From: Marinobacterium stanieri
Lineage (GTDB): Bacteria; Pseudomonadota; Gammaproteobacteria; Pseudomonadales; Balneatricaceae
Assembly: GCF_900155945.1 (NCBI RefSeq)
Contig: NZ_FTMN01000001.1
Location: forward strand, 62,001-126,000
Length of the DNA: 64,000 nucleotides
Direction: 5' to 3'
Below are positions 28,037 through 33,946 of this stretch, piece by piece (the first letter of the stretch is position 1; each line of letters begins with the position of its first letter). Both the position numbers and the translations under genes were made by a program. The notes below the pieces were generated by a model. That model made no database searches. It saw nothing but the letters and a program-made list of their open reading frames with translations, and was not told the origin of the DNA.

Positions 28037-28315
28037 ATGGATGACTTGCTACCCTCGTTTATCACTCTGGGCGGATTTGCACTGCCCGCGGCCTTTCTGC
28101 TTTATGTAACCCGCCCACTCAGCCCGGCCACTATTGCCTACCTTTTGGTAATGGCAGGCCTCTGTCTGCTCGGTGGACTGCTGTTTGCCGCCGGCACCAT
28201 CACGGTGTTGAGCCTGAAAGCGCCGCCTCTGGCCAACTCGCTGCTGGTACTGGCCGGCGCCATGATAAGCCTGGTAATACGTCAACTTTGGCACCTGAGA
28301 TTAAAGACCCACTAA
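28037..28315 (+). CDS. Small membrane protein, unknown function
   Basis: A 92-residue, almost entirely hydrophobic protein with three predicted membrane helices (FITLGGFALPAAFLLYV, AYLLVMAGLCLLGGLLFAAG, LLVLAGAMISLVIRQLW). No recognisable family motif. It diverges from trpS. The ribosome site (GGAG) is rather distant from the ATG. Confidence 0.6.
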   Translation: MDDLLPSFITLGGFALPAAFLLYVTRPLSPATIAYLLVMAGLCLLGGLLFAAGTITVLSLKAPPLANSLLVLAGAMISLVIRQLWHLRLKTH

Positions 28316-28397
28316 TTTAGTCAACTTTTGACAAACGCCATGACTCAGCCATAATAGAAGCAGTCAAATCAGCCGACTGAATGAATCGGAGGCACGC

Positions 28398-28631
28398 ATG
28401 GATACATCGACACATACCTTTTCAGCCCTGTTCGAACAACTGGGCCTGGCAAGCGACACGGATTCCATTGAAAAGTTTATCCGCACTCACCAGCTGACCA
28501 GCGATGAGTTGCCACTGCACGAGGCATCCTTCTGGAACAGCTCACAAGCTTCTTTCCTGTGTGAGGCAATCGGCAGCGACTCCGATTGGGCCGAGGTCGT
28601 GGATGAGCTGAACGCCAGCCTGCACACCTGA
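28398..28631 (+). CDS. DUF2789 family protein
   Basis: A 77-residue soluble helical protein matching DUF2789 in pattern: MDTSTHTFSALFEQLGL at the N-terminus, then EASFWNSSQASFLCEAI and a C-terminal SDWAEVVDELNASL. The function is unknown. CGGAGG lies just upstream of the ATG. It sits 71 bases before yaaA on the same strand. Confidence 0.85.
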   Translation: MDTSTHTFSALFEQLGLASDTDSIEKFIRTHQLTSDELPLHEASFWNSSQASFLCEAIGSDSDWAEVVDELNASLHT

Positions 28632-28702
28632 TTTAGTCTTTTAACGGAGCGGGTACACTTGCCCGCTCCCTGTCGTTTATTTCCATTGAGGACATCGCCC
28701 AG

Positions 28703-29485
28703 ATGCTGACACTGGTCTCTCCAGCCAAAACCCTGGATTACGACTCGCCCCTGGCCACCGAAACCCACACCCAACCCCGTTTCACCGAACACTCGCAGAT
28801 GCTGATCGAGACACTGCGCAAGCTGTCGGTGCAGGATGTGGCCGATCTGATGAAACTCAGTGACAAGCTGGCCAGCCTTAACGTGGCCCGCTATGAAAGC
28901 TGGCAACCCAAGCATACGCAGGACAATGCACGCCAGGCGGTCCTCGCATTTAAAGGCGACGTTTACACCGGCCTTGATGCCGCCAGCTTCAGCGAAGACG
29001 ATTTCAGCTTTGCCCAGGATCACCTGCGCATTCTGTCCGGCCTCTATGGCGTACTGCGCCCGCTGGACCTGCTGGAGCCCTACCGACTGGAAATGGGCAC
29101 CAAACTGACCAATGCCCGTGGCGATAATCTCTACCACTTCTGGGGCGACATCATCACCGAATCCCTCAACGACGAACTGGCCGAAAGCGGTAGTGAAGTG
29201 GTGGTCAATCTGGCATCAAACGAGTACTTCAAGGCAGTCAAACCCAAGGCACTGCGCGCCCGTTTGATTACTCCGGTATTCAAGGATCTGAAAAACGGCC
29301 AGTACAAGATCATCAGCTTTTACGCCAAAAAGGCACGCGGCCTGATGACCCGTTACATGATTCAGAACCGCATCGAAGAGCCGGAAGCCCTGAAGAAGTT
29401 TGACCTGGAAGGCTATTACTTCAGTGCCGAAGAGAGCAAAGGCGATACCTGGGTATTCCTGCGCGACGAGCCGCCGGCGAAGTAA
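28703..29485 (+). CDS. yaaA: Peroxide stress protein YaaA (DUF328)
   Basis: A 260-residue YaaA family protein: [13 protein letters not shown] at the start, [49 protein letters not shown] and [12 protein letters not shown]. In E. coli it is OxyR-induced and limits DNA damage by lowering free intracellular iron during peroxide stress. Length is standard. It is followed by a strong bidirectional terminator. Confidence 0.95.
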   Translation: MLTLVSPAKTLDYDSPLATETHTQPRFTEHSQMLIETLRKLSVQDVADLMKLSDKLASLNVARYESWQPKHTQDNARQAVLAFKGDVYTGLDAASFSEDDFSFAQDHLRILSGLYGVLRPLDLLEPYRLEMGTKLTNARGDNLYHFWGDIITESLNDELAESGSEVVVNLASNEYFKAVKPKALRARLITPVFKDLKNGQYKIISFYAKKARGLMTRYMIQNRIEEPEALKKFDLEGYYFSAEESKGDTWVFLRDEPPAK

Positions 29486-29511
29486 AACAGAACGCCACAA
29501 CGTGATACATC

Positions 29512-29535
29512 AAAGGGGGCTTTTCAGCCCCCTTT
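29512..29535. terminator. Bidirectional terminator
   Basis: Perfect 10-bp stem AAAGGGGGCT / AGCCCCCTTT, loop TTTC, lying between convergent yaaA and the small leftward gene ending at 29540. A and T flanks allow function in both directions. Confidence 0.85.
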
Positions 29536-29539
29536 CTGA

Positions 29540-29965
29540 TTATGAAGCCTTGCTGCAATCAGACGACTTAAAGCTGAGTATCGCCACGTTTTCACCCTCG
29601 CTGTCAAAGTACTTGTAGAGGACGGAAACATCGTTATCCGACAGGAACTTCATTTCCTCCCTGTGACACATCTTCTCAATCATGGAAGCTCGCATACTCC
29701 TCACAAAGATCGCATGATCGATGTCGGCCTTGCGGGTGTCGATCAGGGTATAGCTATTCACCAGACTTGTATCCATCGCCTTGATCGAGTCCCAACGGGT
29801 TCCCGAGTCGAGCATCTTGGGTAAAATTTCACTCGTATCCTCAGCGATGTATTCGAGCTCTGCCTGCAGGTCCGATTGACCACCGTCCAGGCTTCTGGTG
29901 ATAAAAAGACAAATGAAAATGAAGGCAGCACAGGAGAGTGCGATTGCTAAGTGTACGGGTTTCAT
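29540..29965 (-). CDS. Membrane-anchored or secreted small protein, unknown
   Basis: A 141-residue protein with an N-terminal hydrophobic segment (LAIALSCAAFIFICLFI) that may be an anchor or uncleaved signal. A periplasmic domain of mixed structure follows, with two late Cys residues (EKMCHREEM, SSDC). The pattern 'C..EEMKFLSDNDVSVLYKYFDSEGENVAIL' resembles small secreted proteins annotated only as hypothetical; no function is assigned. The upstream spacer is long (451 bases), the first sign of the less ordered stretch that leads into the cassette region. Confidence 0.6.
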   Translation of the reverse strand: MKPVHLAIALSCAAFIFICLFITRSLDGGQSDLQAELEYIAEDTSEILPKMLDSGTRWDSIKAMDTSLVNSYTLIDTRKADIDHAIFVRSMRASMIEKMCHREEMKFLSDNDVSVLYKYFDSEGENVAILSFKSSDCSKAS

Positions 29966-30416
29966 TGCTTGATAATCCTTTCAGTCAGCAACTTATGAGG
30001 TTGTCATCAAGCATGCGCACATCGCTTGGGTCGAGAAGACTGTAGCGGAAAGGCGAAGTATCACGGCCACTCTCCTTCCATTGAAAGTGGGCATGCAAAT
30101 TGAATTGAAGCGCTTACCCAATCCCTGTGAAGAGACGCTTCGAGGGCAGCATACTGCCCAATTCAAACCTGATTGGCCAGTAAACTATCGTTCAATCTAC
30201 GCTGCTATCCCTACCCTTCAACTAAAGTGGAAAATTATGCCGTACTGACTTCCGGCGACACTTTATCTCTGTATGATCAATGTAGTCAGCAGATGGCGCT
30301 GCCTACTCCAGCAGACAGCACATCCGAAAGCAGACACAATAGTGAGAAAAGGGTTGGTTGTTGCGCGTTAGCCAAGCCACCCTCACCTGCCGTTTAAACC
30401 TGGTTTATGAGTGAAC
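29966..30416. other. 451-base non-coding region
   Basis: No credible gene seen. It contains a 6-bp-arm hairpin at 30144-30159 (GGGCAG-CATA-CTGCCC) without a T-run and an isolated GCGTTAGCC at 30365-30373. It may hold the promoter of the lytic transglycosylase gene, but I could not identify one. Confidence 0.5.
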
Positions 30417-31022
30417 ATGAAAAAAAGCCTGTTACTCCTGCCCCTGCCCTTCCTGTTAGCCTCATGTGCGACCACGCCACCTTCCAATGTGGAAAATGCC
30501 TGTCGCATATTCAGAGAAAAACCCGACTGGTTTGATGCCTCACTGGATGTTGAGCGCAAATATGGGTTACCCATACAGGTACAGCTGGCGATTATGCGGC
30601 AGGAATCAAGCTTCAAGCATAATGCCGCCCCACCACGGGATACCCTCCTGGGCATTCCCATGTGGTGGCGCGTATCCAGCGCCTATGGCTATGCGCAAGT
30701 AAAAGACGGCACCTGGGACTGGTACAAGGACAAAACCGGCAACTGGGGTGCGGACCGCGATGAATACGACGATGCCGTTGATTTCATGGGGTGGTACGCC
30801 AGCGTCTCTCAACGCACACTCGGCATCTCGAAATGGGATGCCTACAACCAGTACCTCGCCTACCACGAAGGCCATACTGGCTGGCAGAGAAAGACATTTA
30901 ACAGCAAGGGCTGGCTTGTACAGGTCGCCAGAAAAGTTGATGCCAACGCACGGATGTACGGCGAGCAGCTCAGAGGCTGCAGGGATAGTCTTGGCTCCTC
31001 ATCCTGGTGGTGGCCTTTCTAA
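30417..31022 (+). CDS. Lytic transglycosylase lipoprotein (SLT domain)
   Basis: A protein of about 201 residues. The lipoprotein signal peptide has lipobox LLASC, so it should be anchored in the outer membrane and face the periplasm. The catalytic Glu is in IMRQESSFKHNAA, followed by SAYGYAQVKDGTWDWY and YLAYHEGHTGWQ, the pattern of the SLT variant found in Gram-negative lipoproteins. It would cleave peptidoglycan glycan strands. ATG 30417 is chosen over GTG 30411. The gene is the last host-like gene before the cassette region. Confidence 0.87.
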   Translation: MKKSLLLLPLPFLLASCATTPPSNVENACRIFREKPDWFDASLDVERKYGLPIQVQLAIMRQESSFKHNAAPPRDTLLGIPMWWRVSSAYGYAQVKDGTWDWYKDKTGNWGADRDEYDDAVDFMGWYASVSQRTLGISKWDAYNQYLAYHEGHTGWQRKTFNSKGWLVQVARKVDANARMYGEQLRGCRDSLGSSSWWWPF

Positions 31023-31459
31023 GAGTTGTGATAGGAGTTCAGAAAAGGGGCTGTAAGCGAGGGATATGCATGTTCATAAATGGGCTGATTAGCGCACATA
31101 GCCGACCTTCGCAGGAATCAGCCGGTCGGTCAGCGCACCGCAGATCTGTAGACAAGTTGATCTGAGTTTCTGTGGTTATATACAGTGTATTAATGGCTAC
31201 ATGCTCTCCGCGCTCGCTTTGTCGCGTACCTGTGCCCATTTGCGACTGGTAACAGGCTGAAAAATCGTTCACTATCAGAAGACTTTCGACTCGCCGTTGC
31301 AGGATACTGCGCACGGCAAAGCAGCAAAACGCGCATGCTCGTTTTCACCGGAAGAGAATGGCTGTGATATCTCGATTTATCCTTTCTCTTCCTATGCTTA
31401 CATCAGTTCTCTCAGTCTTTGGCTGAGGGCAAATATGCGCATGCGCAGTATTAAAAATG
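31023..31459. other. Non-coding region left of the cassette array
   Basis: About 440 bases without a convincing gene. It holds a LexA-type box at 31170-31185 and a perfect 12-bp palindrome TGCGCATGCGCA at 31436-31447. It ends in ...aaaaatG|TTAGC at 31459/31460, the type of junction at which an integron cassette begins. By position it could contain an attI site or its remnant. No integrase motif was found in any frame. Confidence 0.5.
31170..31185. promoter_or_regulatory. LexA (SOS) box
   Basis: CTGT-GGTTATAT-ACAG is an exact match to the gammaproteobacterial CTGT-N8-ACAG LexA consensus with an AT-rich core. No gene begins directly beside it. The nearest rightward gene starts 298 bases away, and to the left only the 3' end of the transglycosylase gene is present. 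LexA boxes are known in integron integrase promoters. Confidence 0.6.
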
Positions 31460-31482
31460 TTAGCACCACAAGGAAATCGAGC

Positions 31483-31899
31483 ATGTCCGTCGGTATCAAG
31501 GTAGGAAGCATTACTGATGAAATCGGCACATCTGAGTTTTTTCATGCCTTTTTCAGTACGGTAAGCGCCAATTTAGAAAGCGAAGGATGGGCTACACGCT
31601 TTCCCATACTGCTCGGCAAACTTTACCAGGGTGACCTGGAATCGGGCTTGGCCAATCAGGCAATCTCCGAATTGACTCAAATTCGAAAAGAGCTATCAGG
31701 TTTCGAACCAGGTAGGGTCGTTTGGGATATTGAAAACCCAGCTAAGCAACCACCATGGGGTAATGAAATATCTTCTGAAATTACCTCATTGGCTAATTAC
31801 TTCGTTACGTCCACTGGACGTGACTTAATATCAACCTTAATTGAGGCCCTTGAGGATGCTGCAGAGAAAGGCAAGCCAGCCGATATCGTCCAGTGCTAA
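31483..31899 (+). CDS. Imm70-family immunity protein (cassette 1)
   Basis: A 138-residue cytoplasmic protein. Imm70-like features are the N-terminal SVGIKVGSITDEIGTSEFFHAFFSTV, LLGKLYQGDLESG, GRVVWDIENPAKQPPWGNEISSEI and NYFVTSTGRDLISTL. Imm70 proteins are predicted to neutralise polymorphic (contact-dependent or secreted) toxins. No cognate toxin lies in the window, so this is an orphan immunity gene. ATG 31483 has AAGGA eight bases upstream. The TAA stop lies inside attC1, and the cassette boundary is 23 bases before the ATG, so it probably relies on an outside or array promoter. Confidence 0.82.
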   Translation: MSVGIKVGSITDEIGTSEFFHAFFSTVSANLESEGWATRFPILLGKLYQGDLESGLANQAISELTQIRKELSGFEPGRVVWDIENPAKQPPWGNEISSEITSLANYFVTSTGRDLISTLIEALEDAAEKGKPADIVQC

Positions 31900-31965
31900 C
31901 CAGTGGGTGAAGCTGACCGGTACTTCGCTGCGCTCGGTACCGGCAGCTTACCCAAGGCGTTAGGA
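31895..31965 (+). repeat. attC site 1
   Basis: GCTAACC at the left end and GCGTTAGG at the right. Between them is a folded stem: TGGGT/ACCCA, AAGCTG/CAGCTT and CCGGTAC/GTACCGG, with unpaired G and A on one strand only and a 13-base loop. Extrahelical bases on one strand are the hallmark used by integron integrases to choose the strand. Confidence 0.88.
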
Positions 31966-31979
31966 GCCAAGGAGAGATC

Positions 31980-32507
31980 GTGCCAAGAAAAGGCATATTC
32001 CTATTTGCCACAAAGAGCGATATGGTTCCTGGTCTAGAAATTCTCGAGGATGCTCTTGAATTCAAATATATAGTTCCTGGTCTATTCGATTCTTCTGAAG
32101 TGATCGAATACTCATCCTATAAAGAGCTTCCAAATTTTGGGGTATCTGAGAAAGGAAGTGTGGAGAAAATGCCAAGGTATCAATTAGTTCCAGTTGATAC
32201 TGAAGTTACTGCAATGGAAGTTCCGCAGAGAAAAGGTGGTATTAAGTTCAAAGTGGATTCCGATGTTTGTCTATATTTCAAGCCACCCGGAACCTATCAA
32301 GATAGCTTTCTTATACCGGGCGAGTTTTCTCCAGGAGAAGGTGAGTTCTCATCAAATATGTACAAGCTGTTCCGTAAAGAGCTTACAAAAAAATATCACA
32401 AAATTAATGCATACAGTGTTGGTCCTGAGGCATATCAAAAGCTTCAATCTGGTATACCGCTCACACCAAGCTACAACGCTAAACCAGAGATGTACCTACA
32501 GTGTTAA
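31980..32507 (+). CDS. Cassette-encoded hypothetical protein (cassette 2)
   Basis: A 175-residue soluble protein of unknown function. It starts at GTG 31980 with AAGGAG five bases upstream, 20 bases after the cassette boundary. It is Phe/Tyr/Lys-rich and AT-rich in coding (FLFATKSDMVPGLEILEDA, LPNFGVSEKGSVEKMPRY, FKVDSDVCLYFKPPGTYQDSF), with no signal peptide or membrane helix. Its size, solubility and neighbour make a second immunity-type protein possible, but there is no recognised motif. The TAA stop lies within attC2. Confidence 0.7.
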   Translation: MPRKGIFLFATKSDMVPGLEILEDALEFKYIVPGLFDSSEVIEYSSYKELPNFGVSEKGSVEKMPRYQLVPVDTEVTAMEVPQRKGGIKFKVDSDVCLYFKPPGTYQDSFLIPGEFSPGEGEFSSNMYKLFRKELTKKYHKINAYSVGPEAYQKLQSGIPLTPSYNAKPEMYLQC

Positions 32508-32598
32508 CAAGGGCCAGCAACGGACTGTCAAAAAAGTCACGTAAATTGCTGGCGCAATTACGCGCCACTTTTTCCAGCCGCTGTGGCCGGTGTTAGAA
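32503..32598 (+). repeat. attC site 2
   Basis: Left GTTAACA, right GTGTTAGAA. A long imperfect hairpin lies between: GGCCA/TGGCC outside, CGG-A-CTG/CAG-CCG with one extrahelical A, then AAAAAGT/ACTTTTT and CGTAA..TTGC/GCAATTACG toward the loop. Size about 96 bases, within the range of known attC sites. Confidence 0.85.
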
Positions 32599-32616
32599 TT
32601 TTCGAGAGGTAGTTGA

Positions 32617-33075
32617 GTGAAAGATGGGCTCGTAACTATAGTGCCGGTAATCGGTGTTCTTGGCGTGGTCATTGGTGCTTTGCTGCAAGGCTTCTTCAAC
32701 CGGAAGAATCAGGTGGCAAACAGTCTATCTGAGCTCCAAAACAAAGCCTATTCTGATTTTTTGAACTCTGTATCGAAAATAGCTGTGGCCCAGCGTAAAG
32801 ATCAGCGAACTGTCGTAACCGAGGAGCTTTCAAATCTAGCGGACGCCAAGTCGCGAATTTGTGTTTATGGCCATGCTAGTGTTGTTCATCATTTAGCTGA
32901 TTTTTTGAGAGCTGGGGGTACGTTGCAAACTGAACAAGAAATCCTATCGTTCACGAGATTGTGTCTCCAAATTCGTGAGTCTGTAGGTATGCGCGATAAG
33001 GAACTTTATCCCTCGGATATATCCCAACTACTGTTTAGTATCGACGTCAAAAATGTCAAAACACCAGGCGCCTGA
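32617..33075 (+). CDS. Cassette-encoded membrane-anchored protein, unknown (cassette 3)
   Basis: A 152-residue protein starting at GTG 32617 (AGAGG seven bases upstream). One N-terminal membrane helix (IVPVIGVLGVVIGALLQGFF) is followed by a positively charged NRKN and a helical cytoplasmic domain (ANSLSELQNKAYSDFLNSVSKIAV, LSNLADAKSRICVYGHASVV). Small single-helix proteins of this pattern are common in cassettes and defence or immunity settings, but no family was recognised. The stop lies one base before the third attC-like site. Confidence 0.7.
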   Translation: MKDGLVTIVPVIGVLGVVIGALLQGFFNRKNQVANSLSELQNKAYSDFLNSVSKIAVAQRKDQRTVVTEELSNLADAKSRICVYGHASVVHHLADFLRAGGTLQTEQEILSFTRLCLQIRESVGMRDKELYPSDISQLLFSIDVKNVKTPGA

Positions 33076-33076
33076 T

Positions 33077-33115
33077 GCTAACAATCGCAGGCAGCGCATG
33101 CTGCGGGCGTTAATG
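33077..33115 (+). repeat. attC-like site 3 (short/degenerate)
   Basis: GCTAACA at the left and GCGTTAATG at the right around a small hairpin (CGC..GCAGC-GCAT-GCTGC..GCG). At about 39 bases it is shorter than typical attC sites, so it may be a deletion derivative and poorly recombinogenic. Confidence 0.5.
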
Positions 33116-33185
33116 GTCGCGTACATTTATTAGAAGGTACTAAAGGTCTGTAAAGGGCCAAAGTCAGTCGTGAAAAAGACCGCGA

Positions 33186-33485
33186 CTATTTCAGATGGCG
33201 GACTGGGTCTTGGCGGCTATGTAGCACACGTATGATTTCCACGTTGCGAGCTGTGACACGGTAAAACAGTACATGACTTTCGGCACGCAAGCTCCGAATG
33301 CCTGCCAGCAGTTCTGGTCGCTCAGTACCCATCAGAGGCTGTTCGGTCAGCGACCAAAACGTGCCTTTTAGTGCTTCCAGGTAACGGTCAGACTTAGCCT
33401 GCCCCCATTGGCGCAGGCCATATTGGTATATGTCTTTGAGGTCGGCCTTCGCAGCCGGCGCAATTATTAGCAGGTGTGTTGGCAC
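33186..33485 (-). CDS. parE: ParE/RelE-family toxin
   Basis: A 99-residue toxin of the ParE type: IIAPAAKADLKDIYQYGLRQWG, RYLEALKGTFWSLTEQPLMGTERPEL, IRSLRAESHVLFYRVTARNVEIIRVLHSRQDP. ParE toxins of this type poison DNA gyrase; RelE-like mRNA cleavage is less likely. GTG 33485 starts 5 bases after the antitoxin stop, so the pair is translationally linked. It points toward the cassette array, opposite to the cassette genes. Confidence 0.9.
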   Translation of the reverse strand: MPTHLLIIAPAAKADLKDIYQYGLRQWGQAKSDRYLEALKGTFWSLTEQPLMGTERPELLAGIRSLRAESHVLFYRVTARNVEIIRVLHSRQDPVRHLK

Positions 33486-33490
33486 TACTG

Positions 33491-33748
33491 TTAGCTCTTG
33501 ATGTCGTCAAAAAGAGAATCGAGTGCTGCTTTAGATTCAATGGCAATACCCTCGCCACTGTCCAACTGGTCGGTGCCGACTTTCAGCTGTTCCCGTAAAC
33601 GAGCCAACTTGACCTCGTGAACCCAGTCTTCATGGGTATCCATAAATCGCAGCGCTTCACGAATCACCTCGCTGGCATTGTTGTAAAGACCGCTTTCCAC
33701 CTTGGCTTTAACGCGGGATTCGAGCTCTGGTGTCAGTGATACATGCAT
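33491..33748 (-). CDS. parD: ParD-like ribbon-helix-helix antitoxin
   Basis: An antitoxin of about 85 residues. The N-terminal RHH DNA-binding part (MHVSLTPELESRVKAKVESGLYNNASEVIREALRFM) is followed by an acidic C-terminal toxin-wrapping tail (EGIAIESKAALDSLFDDIKS). ATG 33748 has GGAGG five bases upstream; the TTG at 33760 is just upstream of that site. It is the first gene of the leftward parDE operon and should repress its own promoter. Confidence 0.9.
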   Translation of the reverse strand: MHVSLTPELESRVKAKVESGLYNNASEVIREALRFMDTHEDWVHEVKLARLREQLKVGTDQLDSGEGIAIESKAALDSLFDDIKS

Positions 33749-33777
33749 GGCGACCTCCAAAGGTAGATATGCCCTAA

Positions 33778-33806
33778 AGACTAGGCAATGCTACAAAGAT
33801 TGTCAA
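33778..33806 (-). promoter_or_regulatory. Promoter of parDE
   Basis: On the minus strand: a perfect -35 TTGACA (33806-33801), 17-base spacer and -10 TAGTCT (33783-33778), 30 bases before the parD ATG. A GATTGT direct repeat nearby (ATTGTCAATGATTGT) may be part of the antitoxin operator. Confidence 0.6.
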
Positions 33807-33891
33807 TGATTGTATATCGAACCCTCGAAGCAGTCTTGCCTTTCCGCTACTTCAGCTTTGGGCCATCTCCATAAGCCTCACCCAGAAAACA

Positions 33892-33914
33892 AAGAGGCCC
33901 ATCCAGGGCCTCTT
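33892..33914 (-). terminator. Terminator after the chemoreceptor gene
   Basis: Perfect 9-bp stem AAGAGGCCC / GGGCCTCTT with loop ATCCA, 32 bases after the leftward chemoreceptor stop. A T-rich tail follows on that strand. Confidence 0.8.
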
Positions 33915-33946
33915 AAACGTTCACCATCTATACGATACTTGCCGCA

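Larger units (their letters stand above)
31460..33115 (+). mobile_element. Integron-type cassette array without integrase (CALIN)
   Basis: Three single-gene units in the same orientation, each ending in an attC-like site: 31460-31959 (Imm70), 31960-32592 (unknown) and 32593-33109 (unknown). Each junction is G|TTA. Stop codons of the first two genes lie inside the attC sites and the third ends one base before its site, as in true cassettes. The units are visibly AT-richer than the flanks. No IntI gene is present in the window. Established terminology for such clusters is CALIN. attC1 and attC2 are strong; the third site is short and weaker. Confidence 0.8.

Noticed and set aside
30365-30373. 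GCGTTAGCC resembling the right end of an attC site
   Set aside because: No matching RYYYAAC end or stem lies upstream within attC distance, so it is probably chance.
30173-30397. 74-codon frame in the gap before the transglycosylase gene
   Set aside because: No ribosome site, mixed composition and no family pattern.
31039-31314. 91-codon leftward frame across the LexA box
   Set aside because: It spans the operator-like site, has no ribosome site and no resemblance to an integron integrase or any known protein.
31436-31447. 12-bp perfect palindrome TGCGCATGCGCA just before the first cassette
   Set aside because: Noted as a possible attI or regulator site, but a single short alternating palindrome in this position cannot be assigned.
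33168-33189. Inverted repeat AGTCG / CGACT after parE
   Set aside because: Arms of 5 bp, loop of 12 and no T-run; not a convincing terminator or attC.
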